The notes under the pieces: model-generated
Databases searched by the model: none
What the model was told of the DNA's origin: nothing
The model's input: the letters and a program-made list of their open reading frames with translations, nothing else
From: Elephas maximus indicus
Lineage: Eukaryota > Chordata > Mammalia > Proboscidea > Elephantidae
Assembly: GCF_024166365.1 (NCBI RefSeq)
Contig: NC_064838.1
Span: 75,532,001-75,596,000, forward strand
Length of the DNA: 64,000 nucleotides
Direction of reading: 5' to 3'
Program-made: the position numbers and the translations under genes
Shown here: positions 12,295 through 25,664 of the stretch, piece by piece
How the letters are laid out: the number at the start of each line of letters is the position of its first letter
Numbering within the stretch: position 1 is the stretch's first letter

Positions 12295-13221
12295 TCATCT
12301 GAAACCCAGCAATCTGGTCAATAATTTCGTCATGGCACATTTCACTTCCTCATTCCTGAAAGTGTAAATCAAAGGATTGAGCAAGGGAGTTACAATGGTA
12401 TAAACTATGGCCACCATCTTGTCGAAGGAGAAAGCAGATGGAGGTCGGGCATAGATAATTATGCATGGGACAAAAAACAAAACCACCACAGCAATGTGAG
12501 ATCCACAGGTGGAGAGAGCTTTCCGCCATCCTTCAGAGTTATGAGTTCTTAGTGAGAGCAAGATGACACAATAGGAGATGAGCAACAAGGAGAAGATTAT
12601 GATGCAGATAAACCCACTATTAGCAACCACCAAAAGGCCAAGGATGTGAGTGTCAGTGCAGGCAAGCTTCAATAATGGGTTCAAATCACATAGGAAGTGA
12701 TCGATAACATTGGGGCCACAGAAGGGCAGCTGGAAAGTAAAGACAATCTGTATCACAGAATGCAAGAAGCCTCCTGTCCAGGCTACCCCCATCAGGATAC
12801 CACAGAGCCTCCAGTTCATGATAGAGGGGTAGTGCAATGGCTTGCAAATGGCCACATAGCGGTCATAGGCCATGGCGGTGAGGATAATCACCTCCACTCC
12901 AGCAAAGAAGTGCTCAGCAAAGACCTGGGTCATACAGCCCTTGAAGGAGATCATTTTCTTCTCATAGAGGGAGTCCACAATCATCTTTGGTGCAAATGCA
13001 GAGGAATAGCAGGCATCCAGGAAGGACAGGAAGGCCAGAAAGAAGTACATGGGGGATCCCAGGAGCGTTGGGCTGCTGACAATGGTCACCACAACTAGCA
13101 AATTGCCCCCAACAGTGGCCATGTAGCAGAATAGAAATACAACAAATCCTATTTTTTGAACACTTGGATTCCATGAAAGACCCAAGAGGACAAACTCAGT
13201 TACAAAGCTTTCATTTTGCAT
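12295..13221 (-). CDS. OR4C15-like: Olfactory receptor family 4 (OR4C15-like), intact
   Basis: A 308-residue odorant receptor, a seven-helix G-protein-coupled receptor of sensory cilia expected to signal through Golf and cyclic AMP. Visible family marks: N-glycosylation site N3-E-S; GN at 39-40 in TM1; PMYFFL at 57-62 in TM2; Cys96, for the TM3 disulfide; [10 protein letters not shown] at 117-126, with the DRY arginine R121 kept; extracellular loop 2 cysteines 168, 178 and 188; KALSTCGSH at 234-242 in TM6; NPLIY at 282-286 in TM7. The length is normal (about 310) and the coding region is intronless, as in the family. The ATG is the family's standard MQNxSF start. An AATAAA lies 2-3 nt past the stop in every unit, but may be too close to act as the poly(A) signal. 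From memory the closest human receptor is OR4C15. This is the only copy in the window that is intact and has a canonical DRY motif. Confidence 0.95.
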   Translation of the reverse strand: MQNESFVTEFVLLGLSWNPSVQKIGFVVFLFCYMATVGGNLLVVVTIVSSPTLLGSPMYFFLAFLSFLDACYSSAFAPKMIVDSLYEKKMISFKGCMTQVFAEHFFAGVEVIILTAMAYDRYVAICKPLHYPSIMNWRLCGILMGVAWTGGFLHSVIQIVFTFQLPFCGPNVIDHFLCDLNPLLKLACTDTHILGLLVVANSGFICIIIFSLLLISYCVILLSLRTHNSEGWRKALSTCGSHIAVVVLFFVPCIIIYARPPSAFSFDKMVAIVYTIVTPLLNPLIYTFRNEEVKCAMTKLLTRLLGFR

Positions 13222-15794
13222 ATTTCAGAGAAAAAGGTGGAAGCTAACACAGTGACCATGTAGAATCTGAAATTAGGAGAAATATATTTGTCTTAAACCA
13301 GTTTATTATATTAGTGCAGTCATCAAAATTATTGGTGCATCCAGAAGCAAAATTATTTTAAGTCCTTCTGTTGTTCTTAAGAACACAAAATTAGAAATTT
13401 CTTGAGCCATCAGTCAGAACTGAGGTTAAACTCTTTAAAACAGTCAGAGTTTCAATATGTGGGAAGGGAACCATTCACATGTGGTAAGGATGAAAAATAG
13501 TTTTTAAAGTGGGTGCCAGCTTTGACTTGTTAGGTGTGGCCACCTAGAGTGAAAAGTTGAGGAGGATTCTGAAGCACATCCAAGCTCTGAGGAAAGGAGG
13601 ACTATAATGTATTAGTTATGCCTCCCATTGACATGGCATGGGAACCAGGATGACTTGCATGGGAAATGAATCTCTCTCAGGAGACTGCCTTATCTATAAA
13701 TAAAAGAACAGCTAACATGGATTTTAAAAGGCAATTTGAAATCATGCCTACTCCCCCAAATATTTCTTTAAAATTTTGAGTTGAACTGGGCCTTCAAGAT
13801 GAATTAATTCATTTCTTATCAAAAATAAAGACTAATGGAAAATTGCCTAACCGTATGCTTAACAAAACTAAGGATGTATTAAGTTTTGGTTTGCCTTGTA
13901 TTTGTTTTAGTCATCATTTTAAGATGTAAACAGAAGCTGACAAAAATAATAATACCTACTTCAAAGTGTTCTGCTGATGACTGAGTGAAATAATGCAAGG
14001 AAAAAAGCAATTGCTCAGTGCCTAGTGTCTAGGATACGGTCCATATGAGGTCTTATTATCCTTATTTTAGTATTAGCTAAGTTATGGTTTGAGAGTTCAA
14101 GAAATAAAAAACAGGTAGATCTGGGATTTTCTGTCTCCACAGCCAACGTGCATTCCACTGGATCAATAAAGAAAGCAGTGCGAATGTTTCTTTTCTGGGA
14201 GAACTTCAGGGCAAGGATGGCCTTTCTACAGTCTGCACACACCTCTCAAGGTTAAAATCTTCTGATTCATTTGTTCATGCTGAAATTAGACAACTCAAGG
14301 AAAAGAAACGCCACATGATTTTTAATCAGGAGGTAATGGCCCTACCATACACATACACATCAAATACACATACAAAGGGCAACAACCGTGGAAGTAAAGA
14401 ATAGAATCAACATGTTCAACATAAGCCAGTCTTAAGACTTCATTAATTCTTAACCAATTATTAAAACAGTGTGACTCTCTACGATCAAGTGCAACTCCTC
14501 AAGGTATATTCGTTTCATAATTATATAACACTATTAAAAAATAGTTCATACATGCTTCCCTAAGCATCTCATAAGACTATGATGAGGGCCAATTTTAAAA
14601 ATGTGAAAGTGTTCCGTATGTCAAAGAGCTGTTGCAGATTGTGGTTATTATTATCTCACTCAATAAACCAGCTGCTTTCCCCATAGAAAGCATTTCCATG
14701 ACTCAACCAGATAAGTACTTCAGCTTTTGACTTCATTTACTATAGGTAGACACAGTGTTGAAGGATAAATGTGTCCTTGTTTGTATCTATAAAAGAAATT
14801 TATCACTGAAATCACTTACATAATTACATGTTTGCTAAAGAGATGAATAAAATACTTGTGCGGCTTATGTCAGTAAACTGATTTTGTTGAATGCTACATA
14901 GAATTGACAAATAAAACTAATGAATATACAATTTTACATGTTAATGTCATCTCTTTGCTTTTAAACAAGCATTTTCCTTATATTCCCAGGGAGCTAGGCA
15001 ATCCTAAATTGTGTCAGCAATGTTAACTCCATATCCAGCTGCAAGCTGTTACCCAGAAACAAACAAACAAAAAAAAACATAGAACAAACCCAAAAGGGTC
15101 TATGGGTCAGCCAACAACCATATATTAAAATATAAAGAGAATCAGTATAATAAAGGATTAACCTAAACACAGAAGGCTATAACAACAACAAGCCAAATTT
15201 GTTCTCAGGATCCATAGGTCTTCAAACACTTAGAAACTATATCAAATGTGTAGGACTGAGTGCTCTAACTGGTTCAATGGACTGTGGAAGTGCCTACAAA
15301 AACTAAGTAAAAATTTACCCCGGGAAGCGAGTTATAGATCTACCCAATATCACAGGTAGCTTACATCACAGAAAGCAATTATCCTATGACAGACCCAGGA
15401 CCCCTGAGCCAGCAGACCAAACTGTTAGAAAAGGGAAACAAGAAAAAGTCTCCCAATCATGATCTTAGTTCTTTGTCTTTACGTTAACCAGTGATAGTCC
15501 GTAAATCACTCATAGATAATTATTCCAAGGATTGTAAGGAGCACGTTGAAACACCCTTACTCTTAATGAATCTGCACCTGTCAAAATTGTATAAAAAGCA
15601 CTTACTGATTATCCTTCTTTGGATTTTGGTTTGTTGTAGCCTAAGTGCTTACAACCAGTTTCTGTTTTTTGTTTTCTGATGTCACAATAAAAGAAGTCTG
15701 TTGCAGAAGGCTTTCGTGGAAGTTGTTACTCCACAACAGATATAGGATCCAACAGTGGTCAGTTTAGCCTAGGGCAAAACTAAGAGAGACAATG

Positions 15795-15985
15795 AAGTGA
15801 AATAAGTAAGAACATCAACTCCAGACTCATACAGGCTTGGGTTCAAATCCAAGCTCTTCTATTTAGTTATGTCTTATGGAACAAAAAGTTACTTCAAATC
15901 CTTGGTTTCCACTACTGAAAAGCGAGTATACTAAGAATGTCTATTGAGAGACTCAGATAACACAATCCACATGAATACATTCAAC
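15795..15985 (+). repeat. MIR SINE, unit B
   Basis: Counterpart of the unit A MIR at 6895-7085, with GGCTTGGGTTCAAATCCAAG in the head part. Plus strand. Confidence 0.78.
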
Positions 15986-18069
15986 AGGAGATCAAGCCCC
16001 CAGACCACTGACACAGAGAATTGTCGACAGTTTTACTTATACTTAACTCCCCCTTTACCATGAACAGGGCTGACAAGTGCTTTTACTGATAAACTCTTTG
16101 ACTCTTTCTTTTATTATTTTAAAAAAGGAAATTATTTTATTTGGTCACAGTGTAGGTATGCCAATTTTTTTTTAATGCATAGCAGCTTTAAATGAGCTTT
16201 GTAATCCCTTAGTAGCTGTCAAACCCACATGAGTCCACTTCTACTTCAGGCAGCTTCTTTATACAAAGAAAATCAAGTTGTCTGTAAATTAATTGATGCT
16301 AATTTATATTAACGATTAAATAATTCTGAAAATGCAAAAATGTGAACTATAAGTATCACCGTATATCGTGTTCTTCTTGAAAATTCTGGTCATGGTAGTC
16401 TCCTATTCTTTATGGAGAAAAGTCCATTCAGTGGCTGGATAAAATGTGAATGCCATTTCCAAGTCTTATTTCTACATCTATACATCTAAGAAAGAAAGTC
16501 TCACAGGCACACAAGGTAGAGAATGTTCCCCACTGCTTCTCAGGTGCTGGTTCCAATTTGATGTCATGGAACAAAAAAAAGAGAAGGAAAAGATTCGCCC
16601 TTTATTTCCAACTGGAATTTAAAGACATTTCCGTGAGAGGATGTGAACCTGTAGAACTGCCTCTCAGTTGCCCCCCGGGGTTTGAAAATTTTCCATCAGC
16701 ATGATTCTCCAAGACAGTTAACGTAGTTTGAAGTACTTAAGCATTGGCAAATTTCTATGTCCCAAATCAATTAGGCTCTTTTTTTTTTTTTTTTTTAAAT
16801 CTCCTTCTTTTATACCTACTCCCGAGATTCTATGTGAAGATGCTTTCACTTCCCTTTCTGTTCAGGAATATAACACTGTGTATGCTGGGGTGGAAATGCC
16901 TATGTTCTTACAAAATGCAAGAGCTGAGTTCTGGGTTAAGGCACAGCATCGATCCATGAGGACAGCATGTGCTGTTCTTGGGCTGGGGTGGCAGTGAGTG
17001 CTTATTAAGGAATAACATATTTCATATATAAATATGCAAAAATATGTAGATTAATCCAATTTTTTTCTCTCTCTCTCTGCATACCTGATCTTGATATTCC
17101 ATCAGGCCACTTCAAAAAGGGGCCAAACCAAATAATATGTTGCTCCATTCGGTATTTAAACATCTTACTCTACCTACTCCTATGGCAATTCATACCCCAC
17201 AAAAGATGTAAATTGAAGTGATTCATCAGAAAAGTTAAGGCCTAGAAGCACCTTCACGTCAAGCACCTACGGGAAAAAAGAACAAGGGTTGCTTTCTTTT
17301 TATTAAGATTTTAGAGGTTTGCCCTGACCAGAAGAACTGGCTGACATGGACCACATTCCTTGTGATTCAAGGACAGAAATCCCCAGAGTACTGCCTGACA
17401 CAGGGCCTGGAGTCTGTGGAAAGACTGGGTGACCTTGTTAGGTACCATCAAGATGGATACTCAGGGCAAAGAACGTCTTCTGCCACTCTCAACACCCTCA
17501 TTCAGAACATAGACAGATGAGAGCTTGATAAGGGCCCACACAAAGGGCCCAAGGCCAAGGATCAGCAGGGGACTATTTTTATCCCAGAGCCCAGAACTTG
17601 TGTCCCCCGAACTGAGCATTTCAATACCACTCTGGTAACCCAATGTAGTACAATCCTGTGGAAATAAATAAACAAATAAAGACCCAGCCTGCTGAAGCCA
17701 TTTGGTTGCCAGACCATGTAAGTGGAACTGGGGTCCCAGCCGCAGGAACAGTCATAAATTGCTCGGGACTGAATAAATGCTCCTGGAGGATTCTGGTTGA
17801 CTTCATGGATGGGATAGAGTATGCAAAAGCAGCATGAAAAGTATAAATAGTCAGGGGTCCATAGAGTCATGTCCAAGTTGGGATGCTATACCCAGAAGGC
17901 ACTACAGACTTCCCAGTCACAGGCACTGGAGAATGTTGGACATTTTATAGCAGACACTCCAAAGCATGGAAGCAGAGACAGGGTTCTGCTTGCCTAGGGC
18001 CAAGGGTATTTTTATGTAAAATATCAGTTCTTCAAATCTGTGAATATAAAATGAGATTGTAAGCCATTT

Positions 18070-19390
18070 AGAGAGTTCAGGGGAAGGAAAAGTGTTCCGG
18101 ACAGAATGAATAGCCTATGGATATAAAGGCCCTATGGCAAGAGTATACCTGGTCGGAAAGTGGAACAGAAAGGGACCACATGGACTGGAGGATCAGTGAG
18201 GGATCAGCCATGAGTGAGAAGTTCAGAGAGGTAGGAGGGTAGCAAGATTACTGCTGCCTGATCTTTAGCAATTGTAAGGTTTTAGCTTTTATCCTGAGCA
18301 CCAGTGTAATTGAGTAGAGTCATGATATGATCCGACTTACGTGTTTAAAGGTTAACTCTAACTGGCTTGGTGAGGATAGACCTGGGATATTGAATGCAAA
18401 GGTAAAAGCAGGAAGACTAAGTAAGAGGGACGTGCAATAATCGAGGTGAAAGAGAATGGTGGTTTGGAATTAAGTGACAGCTCTCAAAATGAAAAGAAGT
18501 TCTTGAATTTGAGATATATGTTAAAGCTGACAGGATTTCCTGATAGAGTGGTTGTGGGCAATGAGAAAAACAAATGAACCAAAAGAGCCATCAGTAGAGA
18601 TGGAGGATGATGTGAGTGGAGTCTGTTTGGGGATTGGGTCAGAACAACCAGAAATACAGCTTTGGATTTATTCAGTTTAAGAAATCTATTTGTCATTTAG
18701 ATGGAAATACCATGGAACCAGCTAGATGCCCAGATTTCAACCTCAAGGAAGAAGTCTGGGCTGGAAAAATTAATTTGGGCACCTTGGTCATATAAGACAT
18801 TATGTAAAGGAAAAGGGAATACAGCAACTGGGTTAAAAGATGTAAAAGGATTTAATAAGATCAGAAATGAAGAACTGCTGTTAAATGTAATGTTGTAGAG
18901 GTCTGTGGTGACCTTGAAGAGAGGATTTTCAAATAGATTTGGTTATTGACATGTGACTGAAGGGAGTTTAAAGAGGTTGGAAGGGGAGAAATGGGGGCTG
19001 GGCACTTTAGAGTTCCCATTTATTTTTCCTTCCAAGGACGGAGAATGAAATGGGGTATTAGATACAAAGGACGTGGAGTCAAAAAAATGTTTTTACGATG
19101 AGAGAGGTAACAGATTGCTTCCTTGATGATATAACTGATCCAACAGAGGAGGAAACATGGATGAAATAAGAGTCAGAAGAGATTCTTAGGCAAGTGTCCT
19201 TGTGTAAGCAGTGAGGAGATGAGGTCCCATGTGAAAGTAAAGAGAGACTGGTTGCCTTTGGTAAGGGTCACAGATACTTCATTTACGGCAGCAGTTAGAA
19301 GGCAGCATATGAGTGAATGGATGCTGTCAGATTGAAAGATATAGTTGTAGGAGTCTGGAAATACTCTTCTGACAATTTAAATTATTTCAT
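18070..19390. repeat. Old interspersed repeat, unit B (family not assigned)
   Basis: Counterpart of 9541-10860. It is nearly identical to unit A over its right third, which is closer than the units are elsewhere. Confidence 0.5.
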
Positions 19391-20218
19391 TGAAATAAGA
19401 AGGAAGTATATCAATGCTTCCCATTAAGTTTGACCCTTGTGGTAATTTTTTAAGCGGATACCTTTCTTCAAATTGAAGTATCTTTCAATTCCTACTTTGC
19501 AAAACCTCAGAATCATAAAAGGTTGAGAATTTTTCAAATTCTAATACATAGCTAATGATGTAATTTACCAGAGAGTTTAGTAAAAACAAGTCTCCATAAC
19601 AAAACAGTATGAACAAGATTTGTTTCAGATGTCAGGGTGTCAAAAAAAAAAAAAAAGTTAGATATTGAGCTGTTAAATAACATGTTTAATGGGTAAAGGC
19701 TATTTAATGTGAACTAATTCGGAGATCCTATGGAACTATTAAAAATTTGTGAGAACAAATGAACATAGAGTATTGCATCATTAATGAACAGAACAGCTCA
19801 TAACTGTAATAGATGATGTAGATTCTGATATTACTTTATTTTTTTTTAGCAGTGACTTAAACAAGCTGGAAATTTATTTACCTCTTACATATAGGAAGTC
19901 TGAGCCAAGTAGTATGGGACTGCTATTACAACTCTACAACATTAGCATTTTAGGATCCTTCAGTCTTGCTTTTCCACTAACTTTAACGTACATCCTCATA
20001 GTACAAGATGGCTGCCTGAATTCCCGTCACAATTCCACATTCACAGAATTACCATTTAATATACCACTTTCGGGTTTTGGGTACAGTTTCATTTACATTT
20101 TATTTGCCATAATTTGTTCTCATGATCACACATCACTACATTGGATGCTGGGAAATCTCTTTTAGCTCGGAAGCTGTGTTTCTTAAAAAAACGACAGCAA
20201 CAAACAACCACAAAAACC

Positions 20219-20378
20219 ATTGCCATCCCCTGAGTTGGGACTCGGAAGGTTTCCAGATTTGTGATATTTATAGGGAAAGCAGACTGCCACATCTTTCTGA
20301 TGTAGAGTAGGTGGTGGTTTTGAACCACCACACTTTATGTCAGCAGCTAAAGGCTTACCTTGTATGCCACCAGAGCTG
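20219..20378 (-). repeat. AfroSINE, unit C
   Basis: Counterpart of 3578-3725 and 11692-11851, sharing their body deletion. The right end reads ATGCCACCAGAGCTGC. Confidence 0.8.
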
Positions 20379-20821
20379 CTTAACTGGGATCAGGACCCTA
20401 AAAGTGAACTTTTTTTCAGTTAAAATAATTTCAAGAAGTTACTATTCCTATATCTAAGGTTTTTTTTCCTACTTTCCTTAAGGGTTTTTCAAACTATGGT
20501 GTGCTTGGCAAGAAGTTTAGTAGATAATCTGATTCCTCTTTCTTAGTGATTTCTTTTCATTACTATACTCTAAACAAACATAAAATTCAGCTGTCCTTAA
20601 ATTACCTTACAGGTAATCCTTATAGGATACTTGGCTGCCAACTCCAAGATATGAGTGATCCGAGGGTAGTAATAGCATTTCCTAACCTACCTGTCAGTAT
20701 TTTTCTGCGGCATTACTTTACTTTCTGCCTTACAAGTTCCAGCCCCTATGAAGTATTTTGTTAAGCCCACTTTGAATTCTTTCCTCTTGAAATTTAACTT
20801 TGAAGCTTAATATTTTATTTT

Positions 20822-21748
20822 TCATCTGAAACCCAGCAATCTGGTCAATAATTTCGTCATGGCACATTTCACTTCCTCATTCCTGAAAGTGTAAATCAAA
20901 GGATTGAGCAAGGGAGTTACAATGGTATAAACTATGGCCACCATCTTGTCGAAGGAGAAAGCAGATGGAGGTCGGGCATAGATAATTATGCATGGGACAA
21001 AAAACAAAACCACCACAGCAATGTGAGATCCACAGGTGGAGAGAGCTTTCTGCCATCCTTCAGAGTCATGAGTTCTTAGCGAGAGCAAGATGACACAATA
21101 GGAGATGAGCAACAAGGAGAAGATTATGATGCAGATAAACCCACTACTGCCAACAACCAAAAGGCTAAGGATGTGAGTGTCAGTGCAGGCAAGCTTCAAT
21201 AATGGGTACAAATCACATAGGAAGTGATCGATAACATTGGGGCCACAGAAGGGCAGCTGGAAAATGAAGACAATTTGTATCACAGAACGTAAGAAGCCGC
21301 CTGTCCAGGCTACCCCCGTCAGGATACCACAGAGCCTCCAGTTCATGATAGAGGGGTAGTGCAATGGCTTGCAAATGGCCACATAGCAGTCATAGGCCAT
21401 GGCGGTGAGGATAATCACCTCCACTCCAGCAAAGAAGTGATCAGCAAAGACCTGGGTCATACAGCCCTTGAAGGAGATGGTTTTCTTCTCATAGAGGGAG
21501 TCCACAATCATCTTTGGTGCAAATGCAGAGGAATAGCAGGCATCCAGGAAGGACAGGAAGGCCAGAAAGAAGTACATGGGCGATCCCAGGAGTGTCGGGC
21601 TGCTGACAATGGTCACCACAACTAGCAAATTGCCCCCAAGAGTTGCAATGTAGCATAACAAAAATACAACAAATACTATTTTCTGAACACTTGGATTCCA
21701 TGAAAGACCCAAGAGGATGAACTCAGTTACAAAGCTTTTGTTTTGCAT
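20822..21748 (-). CDS. OR4C15-like: Olfactory receptor family 4 (OR4C15-like), intact frame, DRY arginine replaced
   Basis: A second 308-residue odorant receptor, colinear with the unit B gene. By hand alignment there are 18 amino-acid differences (about 94 percent identity), all in the first 233 residues; the last 75 are identical. It keeps N3-K-S glycosylation, GN 39-40, PMYFFL, Cys96, the loop 2 cysteines, KALSTCGSH and NPLIY. The striking change is at residue 121, where [10 protein letters not shown] reads [10 protein letters not shown]. The codon is TGC where unit B has CGC, consistent with CpG deamination. Some human receptors such as OR4A47 also carry Cys here, so this does not prove loss of function. 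The reading frame is whole, so I call it a gene, with signalling competence unproven. Confidence 0.93.
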   Translation of the reverse strand: MQNKSFVTEFILLGLSWNPSVQKIVFVVFLLCYIATLGGNLLVVVTIVSSPTLLGSPMYFFLAFLSFLDACYSSAFAPKMIVDSLYEKKTISFKGCMTQVFADHFFAGVEVIILTAMAYDCYVAICKPLHYPSIMNWRLCGILTGVAWTGGFLRSVIQIVFIFQLPFCGPNVIDHFLCDLYPLLKLACTDTHILSLLVVGSSGFICIIIFSLLLISYCVILLSLRTHDSEGWQKALSTCGSHIAVVVLFFVPCIIIYARPPSAFSFDKMVAIVYTIVTPLLNPLIYTFRNEEVKCAMTKLLTRLLGFR

Positions 21749-24344
21749 ATTTCAGAGGAAAAGGTGGAAGCTACCACAGTGACCATGTAGAATCTGAAAT
21801 TATGAGAAACATATTTGTCTCAAATGAGTTTATGATATTAGGATAGTCATCAAAGTATTGGTGCATCCATAATCAAAATTATTTTAAGTGCTTCTGTTGT
21901 TGTTAAGAATATAAAATTAGAAATTTCTTGAGCCATCAGTCAGAACTGAGGTTAAACTCTTTAAAACAGTCAGAGTTTCAATAGGGGGAAGGGAAGCATT
22001 CACATGTGGTAGGGATGACAAATAGTTTTTAAAGTGGGTGCCAGCTTTGACTTGTTAGGAGTAGCTACCGAGAGTGAAATGTTGAGGAGGATTCTGAAGC
22101 ACATCCAAACTCTGAGGAAAGGAGGACTATAATGTATTAGTTATGCCTCCCATTGACATGGCATGGGAACCAGGATGACTTGCATGGGAAATGCTTCTCT
22201 CTCAGGAGACTGCCTTACCTACAAATAAAAGAACACCTAACATGCATTTTAAGAGGCAACAGGAAATCATGCCTACTCCCCCAAATATTGCTTTAAAAAT
22301 TTGAGCTGAACTGGGGGCCTTTAAGATGAATTAATTCATTTCTTATCAAAAATAAAGACCAATGGAAATTTACATAACTGTATGCTTAACAAAAATAAGT
22401 ATTCATTAAGTTTTGGTTTGTCTTTGTTTTTGTTTTAGTCTTCATTTTTAAATGTAAACAGAAGCTGCCAAAAATAATAATCCCTACTTCAAAGTGTTCT
22501 GCTGATGTCTGAGTGAAATAATGCAAGGAAAAAAGCAATTACTCAATGCCTAGTGTCTAGGATACTGTCCATGTGAGGTCTTATTATCCTTATTTTACTA
22601 TTAGCTAAGTTATGGTTTGAGAGTTCAAGAAACTAACAAAAGGTAGATCTGGGATTTTCTGGTGCCACAGCCAAAGTCCATTCCACTGGATCCATAAAGA
22701 AAGCAGTGAGAATGTTTCTTTTCAAAGGAGAACTTCAGAGTAAGGATGGCCTTCCTACGCTCTCCACACAACACTCAAGGTTAAAAAATACTGATTCATT
22801 TGTTCATGTTTAAATTAGACACCTCAGGGAAAAGAAACTCCACATGATTTTTAATCAGAAGGTAAAGGCCCTACCATATACACACATATCAAATACATAT
22901 ACAAAGGGCAACAACCATGGAAGTGAAGAATAGAAACAATATATTCAACATAAGCCAGTCTGAAGACTTTATTAATTCTTAACCAATTCTTTAAAGAATG
23001 TGACCTAACATGATCAAGTGCAACTCCTCAAGTTATATTCATTTCAAAATTATATAACATTATTGTAAAATAGTTCATACATTGCTTACCAAAGCATCTG
23101 ACAAGACTATGATGAGGGCCAATTTTGAAAATGTGAAAGCGTTGTTTATGCCAAAGAACAGTTGCAAACTGTGGTTATTTTTATCTCACTCAATAAACCA
23201 GCTGCTTTCCCCATAGTAAGCATTTCCACGACTCAACCGGATAATTATTTCAACTTCTGACTTCATTTTCCATAGGTAGACACAGCTTTGAAGGATGAGC
23301 TGTCCTTGTTTGTACCTATGATAGAAATTTATCACTCAAATCATTTACATAATTATATGTTTGCTAAAGAGATGAATAAAATACTAGTAGGGCTTATATC
23401 AGTAAACTGATTTTGTTGAATGCCACTTAGAATTGAAAAATAAAACTAATGAATATACAATTTCACAGGTTCATGTCATCTGTTTCTTTGCTTTTAAACA
23501 ACCATTTTCCTTATGTTCCCAGGGACCTAGGCAATCCTAAATTGTGCCAGCACTGTTAACTCCATATCTAGCTGCAAGCTGTTACACAGAAACAAACAAA
23601 AAACCAACCCAAAAGGGTCATTGGTCTGTCAACAAACATATCTTAAAATATAAAGATTATCAATAGAATAAAGGGTTAACCTAACTACAGAAGGCCATAA
23701 CCACAAGAGGCCAATTTATTTCTCAGGATCCATAGGGCTTCAAACTCTAAGAAACTGTATCAAAGGGGGGTAGGACTGAGTGCTCTAACTTGTTCATTGG
23801 ACTGTGGAAGTGCCTACCAAAACTAAGTAACAATTTACCCCAGGAAGCAAGTTAGAGATCTACCCAATATCACACATAGTCCACATCACTGAAAGCAGTT
23901 CTCCTACGACAGACCCTGGACCCCTGAGCCAATAGACCAAACTGTTAGAAAAGATAAACAAGAAAAGGTCACCCAATCATCATCTTCCAACCCCAACCAT
24001 CATCTTAGTTCCTTGTATTAACTTAAACCAGTGATAGTCTGTGAGTAAACTTCTCGTAGGCCATTATACCAATGGCTGTGAAGAACCCCCGAAACACTAT
24101 TACTCCTAAGGAATCCGCACCTGTCAAAATTGTATAAAAAGCACTTATTGATTATCCTTCCTTAGATTTTGGTTTGTTTGTAGCCTGAGTGCTTGCAGCC
24201 AATTTCCCTTTTTTGTTTTCTGATATGTCACAATAAAAAAACTCTTTTGCAGAAGGCTTTAGTGAAAGTTATCACTTTACAACAGATACCGGATTCAACA
24301 GTGGTCAGTTTAGCTTAGGACAAAAGTAAGGGAGACAATGAAGT

Positions 24345-24520
24345 GAAATAAATAAGGACATCAACTTCAGACTCATTCAGGCTTGGGTTCAAATCCAAGC
24401 TCTTCTATTTAGTTATGCCTCATGGAACAACTTACTTCAAATCCTTGTTTTCCACTTCTGAAAAGTGAGCTAATAAGAATGCCTATTGATAGAATCAGAT
24501 AACACAACACACATAAATAC
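24345..24520 (+). repeat. MIR SINE, unit C
   Basis: Counterpart of the unit A MIR, with GGCTTGGGTTCAAATCCAAG at about 24382. Plus strand. Confidence 0.78.
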
Positions 24521-25664
24521 ATTCAACAGGAGATCAAGCCCCCAGACCACTGACACAGAGAAGAATTGTCAACATTTTTACTTATACTTAATTCCCCCTT
24601 TACCATGAACAGGGCTGACAAGTGCTTTTAATGATAAACTTTTTGACTCTTTCTTTTATTACTCTAAAAATGGAAATTATTTTATTTGGTCACAGTGTAG
24701 TAATGCCAATTTTTTTCTTAATACATAGCACTTTTAAATAACCATTGTAATCCCTTAGTACCTGTCAAACCCACATGAGTCCACTTCTATTTCAGGCACC
24801 TTCTTTATATGAAGAAAATCAAGTTGTCTGTACATTAATTGCTGTTAATTTATATTAATGATTAAATAATTCTGAAAATTCAAAAATGTGAATTATAAAT
24901 CTCACCATATATCGTGTTTTTTCTAAAAATTCTGGTGTTGCCAATCTCGTATTCTTTATGGAGAAAAGTCCATTCAGTGGCTGGATAAAATGTGAATGCC
25001 ATTTCCAAGTCTTATTTCTACATTTAAGAGAGAGGGAAAGTCTCACAGGCACACAAGGCAGAGAATGTTCCCCACTGCTTCTCAAGTGCTGTTTCCAATT
25101 TGGTGTCATGGAACAAAACAAAGAGAAGCAAAGGTCTCCTCCTTTATTTCCAAGTGGAATTGAAAGAGATTTCCCTGAGAGGACATGAACCTGTAGAATT
25201 GTCTCTCAGTTGCCTCCCGGGGGGTTGAAAATTTTCAGTTAGCGTGATTATCCAAGGCACTTTTACGTGGCTTGAAGTACTTAAGCATTGGCAGAATTGG
25301 AATGTCCCAAATCAATTGGGAATTTTTTTTGTTTTAATCTCCTTCTTTTATAACTACCCCTGAGATTCTATGTGAAGATGTTTTCACTTCCCTTTCTGTT
25401 CAGGAATATAACAATGTGTATGCTGGGATGGAAATGCCTATGTTCTTACTAAATGCAAGAGCTCAGTTCTGGGACAGGCACAGCATCTATACATGAGGAC
25501 AGCATGTGCTGTTCTTGGGCTGGGGTAGCAATGAGTGCTTATTAAGGAATGACATATTTCGTATACAAATATGCAAAACTATGCAGATTAATCCAAAAGT
25601 TATCTTTTTCTCTACATACCTGATCTTGATATTCCATGACTTTAAAACTAAAAGCCTGATTTCC

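Larger units (their letters stand above)
10901..19430. repeat. Tandem segmental duplication unit B
   Basis: Second unit, about 8.5 kb long and colinear with unit A. It carries a minus-strand AfroSINE (11692-11851), an intact OR gene (12295-13221), MIR-like DNA near 13950-14060, a MIR (15795-15985) and the unassigned old repeat at 18070-19390. It lacks the second AfroSINE of units A and C: the sequence jumps at 17100 across about 365 bp, with CCAT at both edges of the lost segment. The long stretches 13230-15790 and 15990-18070 hold no recognised gene. Confidence 0.92.

Noticed and set aside
12697-13098. 133-codon plus-strand frame inside the unit B receptor (also 30080-30481 in D)
   Set aside because: It is antisense to the receptor gene and stays open only because the receptor sequence is conserved between units. 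No family signature.
13222-13260. Splice acceptor just upstream of the receptor ATG
   Set aside because: OR coding exons usually follow an intron, but I see no convincing pyrimidine tract and AG close to the ATG that is shared by all units.
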